From the NCBI GenBank assembly GCA_022781985.1, contig JALESH010000004.1:1-40974 (forward strand): a stretch of DNA of 40,974 nt. Direction: 5' to 3'. The position numbers and the translations under genes are program-made. Below, in pieces: positions 16,610 to 26,074 of the stretch. The notes beneath the pieces were generated by a model, which ran no database searches, was not told the origin of the DNA, and was given only the letters and a program-made list of their open reading frames with translations. Every line of letters starts with the position of its first letter. Position 1 is the stretch's first letter. Source of the DNA: Lachnospiraceae bacterium. Lineage in GTDB: Bacteria; Bacillota; Clostridia; Lachnospirales; Lachnospiraceae.

Positions 16610-17866
16610 CTATATAGACGGACGCATTACCTCTCGATGGATCAGCAGGGGCTGGCTGCTTCCATCCACTGCCCCCTTTGTGATCCTGCACTCCACGATA
16701 GACTCATCAGAGGGTATTCTGTACATCACATCCATCATGACGTTTTCCATGATGGAACGGAGCCCCCTGGCACCGGTCTTACGTTCAAAAGCCTTTTCAG
16801 CAATGGCTTCTATCGCATCTTCTTCAAAATAAAGCTTTACCCCGTCCAAGCCAAACAGCTTCTGATACTGCTTAATCAATGCATTCCTGGGCTCCTTCAG
16901 TATTCTGACCAGAGCCTCCTTGTCCAATCCCTGCAAAGTAACATTAATGGGTACCCGGCCGATAAACTCCGGAATCAAACCGAATTTAACCAGATCCTGA
17001 GGGGATACCTCTCTCAGCAGGGCACCAATGTCCTTGGTGCTCTTGGACACTATCTTTGCATTAAAGCCTATGGTGCTGCGATCCAGCCTGGACTCCACGA
17101 TCTTTTCCAGGCCGTCAAAGGCACCGCCGCAGATAAACAGTATATTGGTCGTATCAATCTGCAGCAGCTCCTGATGGGGATGCTTTCTTCCGCCCTGAGG
17201 GGGTACGCTGGCCATCGTCCCTTCTACAATCTTAAGGAGGGCCTGCTGTACACCTTCTCCTGAAACGTCTCTGGTAATAGAAACATTCTCACTTTTCTTT
17301 GTGATTTTGTCGATTTCATCAATATACACGATCCCCAGCTGGGCCCGTTCTATATCGTAGTCTGCGGCCTGTATCAGCTTCAGCAGGATATTCTCCACAT
17401 CCTCACCTACATAGCCGGCTTCTGTAAGGGTAGTGGCATCTGCGATCGCAAAGGGTACATTAATAATTCTGGCAAGTGTCTGAGCCAGAAATGTCTTACC
17501 CGAGCCTGTGGGGCCCATCATTATGATGTTGCTCTTCTGCAGCTCCACATCATCATTGCTGCTGGGCGCAGTAACTCTCTTATAGTGATTATAAACGGCC
17601 ACCGAAAGAACCTTTTTCGCCTCTTCCTGCCCAATTACATACTCATCCAAAAATTCTTTAATTTCTACCGGCTTCAGCAGATTAATATCAACTTCCTCTT
17701 CCTCTGCCAAGCTTTCTTCATATTCTTCTTCAATAATATCCGCACAGATCTCGACACACTCGTCACAAATATAGACGCCAGCCGGAGCCGCAATCAGTTT
17801 CTTCACCTGATCCTGCGGTTTATTACAGAAAGAACATCTGATATTATCGGAATTCTTTCCTGCCAT
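16610..17866 (-). CDS. clpX: ATP-dependent Clp protease ATPase subunit ClpX
   Basis: This 418-residue AAA+ unfoldase feeds substrates to ClpP. The N-terminal zinc-binding domain has Cys11, Cys14, Cys34 and Cys37. Walker A GPTGSGKT lies at 118-125, Walker B in [11 protein letters not shown], and the arginine finger region in PEFIGRVP. The loop IGF in RSTIGFNAK matches the ClpP-docking tripeptide. It follows clpP by 24 bases. Confidence 0.97.
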   Translation of the reverse strand: MAGKNSDNIRCSFCNKPQDQVKKLIAAPAGVYICDECVEICADIIEEEYEESLAEEEEVDINLLKPVEIKEFLDEYVIGQEEAKKVLSVAVYNHYKRVTAPSSNDDVELQKSNIIMMGPTGSGKTFLAQTLARIINVPFAIADATTLTEAGYVGEDVENILLKLIQAADYDIERAQLGIVYIDEIDKITKKSENVSITRDVSGEGVQQALLKIVEGTMASVPPQGGRKHPHQELLQIDTTNILFICGGAFDGLEKIVESRLDRSTIGFNAKIVSKSTKDIGALLREVSPQDLVKFGLIPEFIGRVPINVTLQGLDKEALVRILKEPRNALIKQYQKLFGLDGVKLYFEEDAIEAIAEKAFERKTGARGLRSIMENVMMDVMYRIPSDESIVECRITKGAVDGSSQPLLIHREVMRPSI

Positions 17867-17890
17867 CTTTTCTCCCTGCTTTTACTTCTT

Positions 17891-18490
17891 TTACTGATTT
17901 TCAAGGCTTGCATGGTTTTCGATGATCCTGTCGATCAAGCCATAATCCAATGCCTCCTGGGCAGTCTTCCAGTTATCCCTCTCCGTGTCTGCTGCTATCA
18001 CCTCATAGGGCTGTCCTGTATTCTGAGCCAGCAGGCGGTTCATCTTGTCCTTGGTTGCCAGAATATGTCTGGCTGTGATCTCTATTTCCGTTGCCTGTCC
18101 CCTGGCGCCGCCCAGAGGCTGATGAATCATAACCTCTGCATTGGGGAGTGCCATTCTCTTTCCCCTGGCTCCGCCTGCCAGCAGAAAGGCTCCCATGCTG
18201 GCCGCCATGCCGATACATACAGTGGACACATCGCATTTGATATAATTCATGGTATCATAGATGGCCATGCCTGCAGTAATCGAGCCGCCCGGACTGTTAA
18301 TATAGAGATGGATATCCTTCTCCGGGTCCTCGGATTCCAGAAACAGCATCTGAGCCACCACAATGCTGGCAGAAGTGTCATTCACCTCTTCACCCAGAAA
18401 GATAATCCTGTCCTTCAGCAATCTGGAATAAATGTCATAGGACCTTTCTCCCCTGCTGGTCTGTTCCACCACATAAGGCACTAAACTCAT
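17891..18490 (-). CDS. clpP: ATP-dependent Clp protease proteolytic subunit ClpP
   Basis: This 199-residue serine peptidase forms the tetradecameric degradation chamber. The catalytic triad is Ser98 (GMAASMG), His123 (MIHQPLGG) and Asp172 (TERDNW). The oligomer-sensor region [12 protein letters not shown] is intact. It lies between tig and clpX, 27 bases after tig. Confidence 0.97.
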   Translation of the reverse strand: MSLVPYVVEQTSRGERSYDIYSRLLKDRIIFLGEEVNDTSASIVVAQMLFLESEDPEKDIHLYINSPGGSITAGMAIYDTMNYIKCDVSTVCIGMAASMGAFLLAGGARGKRMALPNAEVMIHQPLGGARGQATEIEITARHILATKDKMNRLLAQNTGQPYEVIAADTERDNWKTAQEALDYGLIDRIIENHASLENQ

Positions 18491-18517
18491 TTTAAATCCT
18501 CCAGTCTGATCCGTTTA

Positions 18518-19804
18518 TTATTTTTCTTCTGCGTTTTCTACCACGAAGCTGACAGCCTTCTGAATAGCCAGATCCTCCATGATATTCTTCTTTTCCCTGT
18601 CTCCCAGCATCTCCCTTACCTTGTCAGCCTCCATCTGGTAGATCTCCGCCATCTTCTCCACTTCTTTTTCATAATCCTCTTCTGTGGCCCGGATGCCCTC
18701 TGCCGCTGCTACTGCTTCCAGCACCAGCCTGGATTTGATCTTTTTATCTGCCTGGGGCTTCACCTGCTCCAGCAGCATCTCGTAGTTGCTTCCTGTAAAC
18801 TGGAAATACTGATCGATAGTAAGACCCTGCATCCGAATCCTGCGTGCAAAATCATCTGCCATCTGTCTTTGCTGGGTTTCCAGCATAGCCTCGGGAATCT
18901 CCATATCCGCATCTGCTATAATAGCCTCGATCACAGCATCCTGCCTGGCATTTCCGGCATCCTTTTCCTTCCTCTCAGTCAGATTCTTTCTGATGTCCTG
19001 TTTATACTCCTCCAGAGTTTCAAACTCAGATACCTCACTTGCAAACTCATCGTCTGCATCAGGCAGCTCCTTCACTTTGATATCCTTAATTGTACACTTA
19101 AATACAGCAGCCCTGCCTTTCAGCTCCTCAGAATTGTAATTCTCGGGGAAGGTAACCTGCACCTCTGTCTCTTTGCCGATCTCTGCTCCCACCAGCTGTT
19201 CTTCAAAGCCCGGAATGAATGCCCCGGAGCCGATGGTGAGGGAATAGTCCTCTGCCCTGCCGCCCTCAAATGCAGTTCCATCCACAAAGCCTTCAAAATC
19301 CAGGGTGACCATGTCTCCATCCCGAACAGGCCTGTCCTCTACCGTGATGGTTCTTGCATTTCTCTCTCTTTCTTTATCGATTTCTGCATTGACTTCCTCC
19401 TCCGTAACCTCAGTCTGGAGTTTGTCTACCTTGACACCCTTGTATTTCCCCAGCCTTACCTCCGGCTTCAGCGCTACCTCCGCAGTAAAGATAAAAGGTT
19501 CTCCTGCCTTCACCTGTGTAACCTCAATCTTTGGTGATGATACGATATCTTCCGTGCACTCCTCCAGCGCTTTCTCATAGGCCCTGGGAAGCAGATCATT
19601 TACTGCATCCTCGTAAAAGACCTCCCTGCCATACATTCTCTCTATCATCTGGCGCGGAACTTTACCCTTCCTGAAGCCAGGTATACTGATGTGTTTCTTA
19701 TTCTTCTGGTAAGCACCCTCAATCGCTTTTTCCAGCTCACTGGCATCCACCTCAATGGTGAGCTTTGCCATGTTTTTTTCTAATTTTTCCACCTGTAAAC
19801 TCAT
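18518..19804 (-). CDS. tig: Trigger factor
   Basis: This 428-residue ribosome-associated chaperone carries the ribosome-docking signature GFRKGKVP at 43-50. Its FKBP-type prolyl isomerase domain follows at about 150-245 (GDMVTLDFEGFVDGTAFEGG), then a long helical C-domain. The ATG at 19804 (MSLQVEKLEKNMAKL) lies 11 bases after AAGGAGG; the longer frame from 19864 begins upstream of that site. It is first in the tig-clpP-clpX-lon-engB-ytvI-truA-vanZ run. Confidence 0.97.
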   Translation of the reverse strand: MSLQVEKLEKNMAKLTIEVDASELEKAIEGAYQKNKKHISIPGFRKGKVPRQMIERMYGREVFYEDAVNDLLPRAYEKALEECTEDIVSSPKIEVTQVKAGEPFIFTAEVALKPEVRLGKYKGVKVDKLQTEVTEEEVNAEIDKERERNARTITVEDRPVRDGDMVTLDFEGFVDGTAFEGGRAEDYSLTIGSGAFIPGFEEQLVGAEIGKETEVQVTFPENYNSEELKGRAAVFKCTIKDIKVKELPDADDEFASEVSEFETLEEYKQDIRKNLTERKEKDAGNARQDAVIEAIIADADMEIPEAMLETQQRQMADDFARRIRMQGLTIDQYFQFTGSNYEMLLEQVKPQADKKIKSRLVLEAVAAAEGIRATEEDYEKEVEKMAEIYQMEADKVREMLGDREKKNIMEDLAIQKAVSFVVENAEEK

Positions 19805-19870
19805 TTTAATAATTTCCTCCTTCAAGAATGGACGGTTATGTGTCACGCACCCAATCATAGTCATTTTAGG

Positions 19871-19899
19871 ATTATATCACATCAAATATGAAAAAACAA
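19871..19899 (-). promoter_or_regulatory. tig: Sigma-A promoter of tig
   Basis: On the minus strand TTGTTT (19899-19894), 17 bases, then TATAAT (19876-19871), about 66 bases before the tig start codon. No CtsR-type GGTCAAA repeats were seen next to it. Confidence 0.6.
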
Positions 19900-19955
19900 C
19901 AACAGAAAATCTTATATGGAAGAAAATCTTCATCCCCATCCCTTGAGTCTGCCCC

Positions 19956-20639
19956 TCATCCTTCTGCGCTGTTTTCTATCTTCTGCCTGATCTGCTGCAT
20001 CCTCCCATCCAGCTGGGCGATCAGCTCTGCACAGTAGAACAGCTCCTCGGAAATACTTTCCGGCTTTGCCACATGCTTCTTGTACTTTATCTTATGTTCC
20101 AGGCTGGCCCAGAAATCCATGGCAATGGTTCTGAACTGCACCTCCACTCGCATCATCTTCTTTTCATCTGTGAGAAAAATCGGCACCTCTAGGATCAGAT
20201 GCAGGCTGCGGTAGCCGTTGGGCTTGGGGTTTTTGATATAATCCTTTTTTTCTATCAGCACAATGTCATCCTGGGCCAGCAGGCAGTCTGCCAGCATATA
20301 GATGTCATCAGGAAAGGAACAGATGACCCTGACACCTGCAATATCATTCAGATTTTCTTTTACATTGGCAATACTCAGCGGTATGCCATTCCTGTTCAGC
20401 TTCTCCAGTATGCTTCCCGGTGTTTTGATCCTGCACTTTATGGTCTCAAAGGGATTTCTGCTGTGGGCCAGGGAAAGCTGTGCATTCAGCACATCCAGCT
20501 TGGTCTTTACCTCCAGCATGGCGCATTCATACTGCATCACCAGCCTCCTGAACCTCTCCAGCTCCCCGCTGCGCTCCAGCAGCGCCTCCAAAATCTCTGC
20601 ATCCTTTCCGCTGAGCAGGCTATATGTATCGTTTTCCAT
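19956..20639 (-). CDS. Small alarmone synthetase (RelQ-like GTP pyrophosphokinase)
   Basis: This 227-residue protein has only the RelA/SpoT synthetase domain, with no hydrolase or TGS/ACT domains. Visible landmarks are the ATP-binding region TPGSILEKLNRNG, the core NDIAGVRVICSFPDDIY, the GTP-side NPKPNGYRSLHLILEVP, and VEVQFRTIAMDFWASLEHKI. It likely makes (p)ppGpp from GDP/GTP and ATP, linking stress to the stringent response. Its own start is the ATG at 20639. Confidence 0.92.
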   Translation of the reverse strand: MENDTYSLLSGKDAEILEALLERSGELERFRRLVMQYECAMLEVKTKLDVLNAQLSLAHSRNPFETIKCRIKTPGSILEKLNRNGIPLSIANVKENLNDIAGVRVICSFPDDIYMLADCLLAQDDIVLIEKKDYIKNPKPNGYRSLHLILEVPIFLTDEKKMMRVEVQFRTIAMDFWASLEHKIKYKKHVAKPESISEELFYCAELIAQLDGRMQQIRQKIENSAEG

Positions 20640-20762
20640 TCATGTATATCTCCATTTCTCCTGTGTTATCTTATCGTTTCTCTTCACTTCTTCCCGGATC
20701 CGGCTGCAGCGCCCATGCTATTGTATAATAAAACCGGGAATTTGAACAGGCATACAAAGGGG

Positions 20763-20788
20763 CAACCCGCCTGTCTCCAGGCGGGTTG
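20763..20788 (-). terminator. Terminator of the small acid-soluble spore protein gene
   Basis: The perfect 11-bp stem CAACCCGCCTG/CAGGCGGGTTG has a four-base loop. On the minus strand it is followed by CCCCTTTGT, a modest T run. It lies 13 bases after the spore protein stop. Confidence 0.8.
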
Positions 20789-20801
20789 TCCTTTCAGCCG
20801 A

Positions 20802-21002
20802 TTACTTCATCTGCTCTTCCTGTTTTCTGATCATCCTGCGGACCATCTCACCGCCGATAGAACCTGCTTCCTTAGAAGTAAGGTCTCCGTTGTACCCCTC
20901 CTTCAGGTTGACGCCAAGTTCGGAAGCAACCTCGGTCTTAAAACGATCCATGGCTGCTTTTGCTTCAGGAACCTCTACTCTATTAGATCTGCTGCCTGAC
21001 AT
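20802..21002 (-). CDS. Alpha/beta-type small acid-soluble spore protein
   Basis: This 66-residue protein coats and protects DNA in the dormant spore. The Gpr protease site is visible in KTEVASELGV (22-31), and the second conserved block reads GDLTSKEAGSIGGEMVRRMI. The ATG at 21002 is chosen because GGAGG lies nine bases upstream; the ATG at 21008 would leave only three bases. By family knowledge it should be expressed in the forespore under sigma-G, but a clear sigma-G promoter was not seen. Confidence 0.95.
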   Translation of the reverse strand: MSGSRSNRVEVPEAKAAMDRFKTEVASELGVNLKEGYNGDLTSKEAGSIGGEMVRRMIRKQEEQMK

Positions 21003-21059
21003 TTTCATTCACCTCCATTTTTCTTTTCCAGCCTTCGCTGGCTATCAAGATTATCTATA

Positions 21060-21096
21060 TTTGAGATAAGCGATCCTGTTCCCTGCTTATCTCAAA
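21060..21096. repeat. Perfect 12-bp inverted repeat upstream of the spore protein gene
   Basis: TTTGAGATAAGC (21060-21071) and GCTTATCTCAAA (21085-21096) are exact complements with a 13-base loop. No T run follows on either strand, so it is not a standard terminator. It lies about 60-95 bases upstream of the spore protein start, in a 269-base intergenic stretch that otherwise shows only a small CCAGC/GCTGG hairpin near 21029-21042. Confidence 0.7.
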
Positions 21097-21271
21097 CACT
21101 GGCCGCGTCCGGATGAAGCCTGAACCTTATCACTTATCTTGATGTTAGTATTTACGGAGATAAATTTATTATTACGGTAAGTTTTTCCAAACAAAAACCG
21201 TCTGTGCAGGCCTGCAGTCTGTACGGACATCGCCTCTCCCGCAGCCGGGACCACATTCACGCATACCTTTC

Positions 21272-21832
21272 CTATCCTGTGTAGTGCCCATAGACAATCT
21301 TATCCGCCAGGGCCTCTGCCTCTGCTCTTCCCAAAAGCTTTTCTATAATGGCCAATCCAAAATCAATGGCACATCCCATTCCTCTCCCCGTGACCATATT
21401 GCCTGCGATCTCTGCCGGTCTGTCTGAGACAACTGCGCCTTCCAGCTGATCTTCAAACTCCGGATAGGCACAGGCACGCTTTCCCTTCAGCATGCCCCGA
21501 CGGCCCAGGATGCCGGGGGCTGCACAGATAGCAGCAATGGCTCTGCCGTCCCGGTAAAAGGATTCCAGCAGCTCCATCAGCGGCCCGAAGGCCTCCAGAT
21601 TCCTTGTTCCCGGCATACCTCCCGGCAAAACCAGCATATCTGCGCCGCAAAAATCCGCCTCTTCAAAGATCCTGTCCATCCTTACTGCGATCCCATGGGA
21701 GCCCGTCACCATACAGTCCCCGGTAACGGACACCATCTCTGTCTCTATCCCTGCTCTCCTGAGCAGATCCACTACCGTGAGAGCCTCTATCTCTTCATAC
21801 CCTTCTGCGAAAAACACACATACCTTCCCCAT
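21272..21832 (-). CDS. DJ-1/PfpI family protein
   Basis: This protein of about 186 residues belongs to the DJ-1/ThiJ fold. The nucleophile-elbow Cys lies in AAICAAPGIL (about residue 103), and the conserved Glu in AEGYEEIEA (about residue 13). The family includes chaperones, deglycase/glyoxalase-like proteins and 4-methyl-5-thiazole monophosphate-type proteins. The DJ-1 branch (rather than the PfpI protease branch) fits the N-terminal VCVFFAEGYEEIEALTVVD. The ATG at 21832 has AAGGAG 13 bases upstream; the ATG at 21844 is too close to it. The substrate is unknown. Confidence 0.85.
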   Translation of the reverse strand: MGKVCVFFAEGYEEIEALTVVDLLRRAGIETEMVSVTGDCMVTGSHGIAVRMDRIFEEADFCGADMLVLPGGMPGTRNLEAFGPLMELLESFYRDGRAIAAICAAPGILGRRGMLKGKRACAYPEFEDQLEGAVVSDRPAEIAGNMVTGRGMGCAIDFGLAIIEKLLGRAEAEALADKIVYGHYTG

Positions 21833-22022
21833 CTTGATAACCATTCTCCTTTCCCATTTTAGAGCCTATAGGGCTATTTTATCATCCAATTGTGTCTTTT
21901 TAAAGAAAAATAGTCTTATAACTTAGTAAAAAAAACATAAAGTGAATATTTGACCGGCCTACAGTAAAATGATAGACTATGGAACAGCAGCACAGACAGG
22001 ACACCCACAGAAAAGGAGCATG

Positions 22023-22544
22023 ATGGTAAATATGGAAAATATGGAAATAGAAAGAAAATTCAAAGTAGAGAAGCTACCCCCCGATCTGGAATCCTATGCA
22101 TTCCATCTCATTGAACAGGCATATTTAAATACAGAACCGGTGATCCGGATCCGCAGGCAGGACCAGGACTACTATCTGACCTATAAGAGCAAAGGCCTCA
22201 TGGCCAGGGAGGAGTACAACCTTCCTCTGACCGGGGAGGCCTATTGTCATCTGCTGAAAAAGGCTGACGGGAATATCATCTCCAAAAAGAGGTATCTGAT
22301 CCCTCTTTCCGCCCCCGCATACCGGGAGGGCGCTGCCCTCTCTGCTGAGGAGCGCAGTACAGCCCTGACCATTGAGCTGGATGTCTTTTCCCCTCCCTTC
22401 CAGCCTCTGGTCATCGCCGAGGTGGAATTCCCCTCAGAGGCTGCCGCCTGTGCCTTTCTCCCGCCCTCCTGGTTCGGCGAGGATGTTACGGGCCAGCCTG
22501 CCTACCATAATTCCAGCCTGAGCCAAAGGAAATGCCATACCTGA
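22023..22544 (+). CDS. CYTH domain protein (inorganic triphosphatase/adenylate cyclase superfamily)
   Basis: This protein of about 173 residues begins with the CYTH signature EIERKFKV. It continues with alternating charged strands (VIRIRRQDQDYYLTYKSKG, then ISKKRYLIPL, then LTIELDVF and VIAEVEFPSE). These Arg, Lys and Glu residues line the triphosphate tunnel in the family. The activity is most often triphosphatase, but this cannot be settled here. The start is ambiguous: ATG codons at 22020, 22023 and 22032 all follow GGAG at 22015-22018. It faces malQ, with 32 bases between the two stops. Confidence 0.87.
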   Translation: MVNMENMEIERKFKVEKLPPDLESYAFHLIEQAYLNTEPVIRIRRQDQDYYLTYKSKGLMAREEYNLPLTGEAYCHLLKKADGNIISKKRYLIPLSAPAYREGAALSAEERSTALTIELDVFSPPFQPLVIAEVEFPSEAAACAFLPPSWFGEDVTGQPAYHNSSLSQRKCHT

Positions 22545-22576
22545 GCCAAATCAGGTTTGAAAATCCATTCCCCGGT

Positions 22577-24052
22577 CTACAGCCTTCCATAGAGCTTTGT
22601 CATACTGCGGATCCGTCGGGCCAGCCCCTCCTCCGCTTCCCCCGGCAGCAGCCGCCATTTCCAGTTGTCCCCCAGGGTGGAGGGAGTGTTGATTCTGGCC
22701 CGGGAGTCCAGCCCCAGATAATCCTGCATGGGAATGATGGCCGTGTCTGCCACGCTGGAAAGGGCAGCCCGGATAAACTCCCACTGGATATCTCCCTTCT
22801 CCCTGATATTGAGATAACGCTCTGCAAAAGCCCTGTCCTCCGGGCTCAGGGACTTATACCAGCCCACTGTGGTATCATTGTCGTGGGTGCCGGTATACAC
22901 CACGCAATTCCTGGTATAATTATGAGGAAGATAGTCGTTTTCCTCCCTGGAATCAAAGGCAAACTGCAGGACCTTCATCCCCGGATAGCCGCACTGTCTC
23001 AGCAGGCCGATGACGCTGGGGGTGAGAAATCCCAGATCCTCTGCAATCACAGCCCTCTTGCCCAGCCTCTCCTCCATCATCCGAAAGAACTCATAGCCGG
23101 GTCCCTTTTCCCAATGCCCGTATTCCGCCGTGGGGTCACCATAGGGAATGGCATAGTATTCATCAAACCCCCGAAAGTGATCGATTCTCAGCACGTCATA
23201 GAGTCGGTAGCTGTAGCCGATCCTCTCCATCCACCAGCTAAAACCGGTTTCCCTGTGATAATCCCAGCGGTACAGCGGATTTCCCCAAAGCTGCCCGGTT
23301 TTGGCAAAGGCATCCGGCGGACAGCCTGCCACTGCAGCAGGCACCCCCTTTTCATCCAGCTGGAACAGGGAGGGATTGGCCCAGGCATCCGCGCCATCCA
23401 GCGCCACATAGATGGGCAGGTCTCCAATGATCAGAATCCCCCTTTCATTGGCATACTCCTTCAGCGCTCCCCACTGCCTGGCGAAAAGATACTGCAGGAA
23501 CTCCTGAAATTCGATTTCTCTCTCATATCTTTTTCTGTATGCCGCCAGTGCCTCGGGCTTACGCAGCCTGATCTCCTCCTCCCACTCTGTCCATCCCTTT
23601 CCTCCGCAGGACGCCTTCACTGCCATATACAGCCCATAGTCTGCCAGCCAGAAGGCATTCTCCTCCCGGAATCTCTGAAATTCCTCTTCTTCACCGATCC
23701 TGCTTCGACCATAGGCTTTTTCCAATATTTTAAAACGCTGCAGACTCATCCTCCCGTAGTCCACATACCTGTCATCACTGCCGAAATCACAGGCCCCACA
23801 CTCCTCTTCCGTGAGCCATCCCCTGCGGGACAGCTCCTCCAGATCGATAAAATAGGGATTGCCTGCAAAGGTGGAAAAGGATTGATAGGGGGAATCCCCA
23901 TAGCCTGTAGAACCCAGGGGCAGTATCTGCCAGTAGGTCTGACCGGCCTGCTTCAGAAAATCCACAAACTCATAAGCCTGCTTTGAAAAAGTCCCTATCC
24001 CATATCTGGAAGGAAGACTGGAAACAGGAAGCAGTATCCCTCCTTTTCTCAT
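22577..24052 (-). CDS. malQ: 4-alpha-glucanotransferase (amylomaltase)
   Basis: This 491-residue GH77 enzyme transfers alpha-1,4-glucan segments between maltodextrins. It opens MRKGGILLPVSSLPSRYGIG. The nucleophile Asp lies in RIDHFRGFDEYYAIP, the acid/base Glu in VIAEDLGFLTP, and the third carboxylate in TGTHDNDTTVGW. The ATG at 24052 is preferred over the frame start at 24115, which lacks conserved sequence. With glgP it forms a glycogen/maltodextrin-degrading pair separated by the chemoreceptor. Confidence 0.95.
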   Translation of the reverse strand: MRKGGILLPVSSLPSRYGIGTFSKQAYEFVDFLKQAGQTYWQILPLGSTGYGDSPYQSFSTFAGNPYFIDLEELSRRGWLTEEECGACDFGSDDRYVDYGRMSLQRFKILEKAYGRSRIGEEEEFQRFREENAFWLADYGLYMAVKASCGGKGWTEWEEEIRLRKPEALAAYRKRYEREIEFQEFLQYLFARQWGALKEYANERGILIIGDLPIYVALDGADAWANPSLFQLDEKGVPAAVAGCPPDAFAKTGQLWGNPLYRWDYHRETGFSWWMERIGYSYRLYDVLRIDHFRGFDEYYAIPYGDPTAEYGHWEKGPGYEFFRMMEERLGKRAVIAEDLGFLTPSVIGLLRQCGYPGMKVLQFAFDSREENDYLPHNYTRNCVVYTGTHDNDTTVGWYKSLSPEDRAFAERYLNIREKGDIQWEFIRAALSSVADTAIIPMQDYLGLDSRARINTPSTLGDNWKWRLLPGEAEEGLARRIRSMTKLYGRL

Positions 24053-24234
24053 GCAAATCACCCTACCTTTCCTAACCTGTACACTGGCCTTTCTATAGCT
24101 AAAGCTTAGCATCATACCATATATTTTGCAATCCTTTTATTTCCATTTGGATATAGCAAATAACGCTTATATATGTTATACTATTGGAAAAATCATTCTG
24201 ATGAAGCTAAGACTAGGTACGGAGGTGTTCATAA

Positions 24235-25965
24235 GTGAAGACAAAAGAAAAAAAGGATCAACAGAATGCAGGATGGGCTGAGGCGCATAAAAACCTGGAA
24301 CATTCCCAGCTGGCATACAACCGCACCCTTGGGAAGAAATTCACCATCATCGTAGCCTTTGCCATGGCAACCATGCTCTTAACCCTTTTTACTACAGAAC
24401 AGGCCACACGGGCCAAGGATGACCAGTACCATCTGGTATCTGCCGCCCTGTCCCTGCGGGAAGCCAGCCAGGAGCTGACCAGTGACATCCGGGCCTATGT
24501 GGCTACAGGTGACTCTGCCTATTATGATGCCTATATGGAGATCGTCAATACACAGGTACGGGAGTCAGCCGTTGCCAAGCTGGAACGCATCGGCATTACC
24601 GAAGAGGAATCCGCTATCCTGAACAGTATTTTTGACCTTTCCACCTATCTGGAAACCTTTGAATCAGAGGCAGTCCGAAGGCTGCTGGCAGATGACCGGC
24701 AGGGAGCGCTGGATCAGGTCTATACCGGTGAGTATCTTACAGGAGTAACCGATGTGGGCATCAAAACCCAGTCCCTGGTGTCCGCGCTGGAGGATCGTGC
24801 CAGCCAGTGGGGACTCGCCCTGAAAATCCTTAATTTCATATGGGAGGCCATCCTCCTCTTGGATCTGCTCCTCATCTTTAACATCATGAGGAAATACCAT
24901 AAATTCGTCAAAAAGGATCTGCTGGATCCTGTTATTACGATTGAAAAGCAGATGCGTCAAATCGCTTCCGGACGCATCTCTGTTCCCTTCGATCTGAAAG
25001 CGGACGGATCTGAGGTGGGCAGCCTGATCGACTCCATCCACAAAATGAAAAGGTTCCTGTCCACTACCATCTCCGATCTCTCGGAGAAATTTGAAAAACT
25101 GGCAGTTGGAGATCTCAGCTTTTCCGCCGATCTGAATTACATAGGGGAATTTTCAAGCATCAAGGAGTCCATGCTGGTACTGCTGGACAATATGAACCAG
25201 GTATTCCATGAGATGACCCAGACTGCAGAAAGTGTGGCTGAGGGTTCCAGGCAGATGTCCCAGGCATCTGTGGATATGGCGGAAAGCGCTACCCACCAGG
25301 CAGCCGAGATCGATGCTATCGCATCGGCCGCCAATGACCTGAACGCCCAGATGATGGAAAATGCAAAGACCACCAAGGAATCGGCAGAGCTGGCCAATGC
25401 TGCCAGCCAGTATCTGATGACCAGCAGCCAGAAGCTGGAGGAGCTGAAAAGGTCTATGAACGATATTCAGGAGGCTGCTGTAGAGATCGAATCCATCACC
25501 AAAACCATTGACGGAATCGCAAACCAGACCAATCTGCTGGCCCTGAATGCCGCCATCGAGGCTGCCAGGGCCGGAGAAGCAGGGAAGGGCTTCGCAGTGG
25601 TTGCAGACGAGGTAAAGAGCCTGGCAAACGATTCTGCCAACGCGGTGAGCCATACTGATGCGCTCATTGAAAAGGCCATCGAAGCAGTCAGAGCTGCCCT
25701 GGCCATTGCAGATGAAACCGTAGAAGCCGTGGATGTGGTACTGCAGAAAACCGGGCAGTCCGTAGACCTGATGAATGTAGTCTCCCAGGCCATGGATTCC
25801 CAGACTGCCACCTTCAATCAGATGACCCAGAATGTAAGCCATATCTCCGGTATCGTACAGAACAATTCCGCTACTGCAGAGGAAACTGCTGCCACCAGCG
25901 AGGAACAGAGCGCAAATGCAGATACGCTGAACGGCATGTTAGAGCAGTTCAAGCTCCGTAAATAA
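24235..25965 (+). CDS. Methyl-accepting chemotaxis protein, GTG start
   Basis: This 576-residue chemoreceptor has TM1 at about 36-53, a small four-helix outer domain of about 140 residues, and TM2 at about 195-216. A HAMP region (about 217-290) and a long coiled-coil signalling domain follow, whose hairpin tip reads [20 protein letters not shown]. The GTG start lies nine bases after GGAGG. No C-terminal pentapeptide for CheR/CheB binding is visible. The ligand is unknown. It is flanked by malQ and glgP, which is suggestive of sugar sensing but only positional. Confidence 0.93.
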   Translation: MKTKEKKDQQNAGWAEAHKNLEHSQLAYNRTLGKKFTIIVAFAMATMLLTLFTTEQATRAKDDQYHLVSAALSLREASQELTSDIRAYVATGDSAYYDAYMEIVNTQVRESAVAKLERIGITEEESAILNSIFDLSTYLETFESEAVRRLLADDRQGALDQVYTGEYLTGVTDVGIKTQSLVSALEDRASQWGLALKILNFIWEAILLLDLLLIFNIMRKYHKFVKKDLLDPVITIEKQMRQIASGRISVPFDLKADGSEVGSLIDSIHKMKRFLSTTISDLSEKFEKLAVGDLSFSADLNYIGEFSSIKESMLVLLDNMNQVFHEMTQTAESVAEGSRQMSQASVDMAESATHQAAEIDAIASAANDLNAQMMENAKTTKESAELANAASQYLMTSSQKLEELKRSMNDIQEAAVEIESITKTIDGIANQTNLLALNAAIEAARAGEAGKGFAVVADEVKSLANDSANAVSHTDALIEKAIEAVRAALAIADETVEAVDVVLQKTGQSVDLMNVVSQAMDSQTATFNQMTQNVSHISGIVQNNSATAEETAATSEEQSANADTLNGMLEQFKLRK

Positions 25966-26009
25966 AATCATGCACCGGACACAGCCTTTATGCCGGCAGA
26001 AAATCTTTG

Positions 26010-26056
26010 AAAACCCCCATCCACTTGTAATGCGCTTACAAGTGGATGGGGGTTTT
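26010..26056. terminator. Perfect 21-bp stem terminator between convergent genes
   Basis: The arms at 26010-26030 and 26036-26056 are exact complements (AAAACCCCCATCCACTTGTAA and its reverse complement) around a five-base loop TGCGC. With A and T runs at either end it should terminate both the chemoreceptor gene (plus) and glgP (minus). Confidence 0.9.
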
Positions 26057-26074
26057 ATTTCAAACTGCCATGAT

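Noticed and set aside
22532..23986. 484-codon plus-strand frame opposite malQ
   Set aside because: It is antisense to a complete GH77 enzyme and has no family signature.
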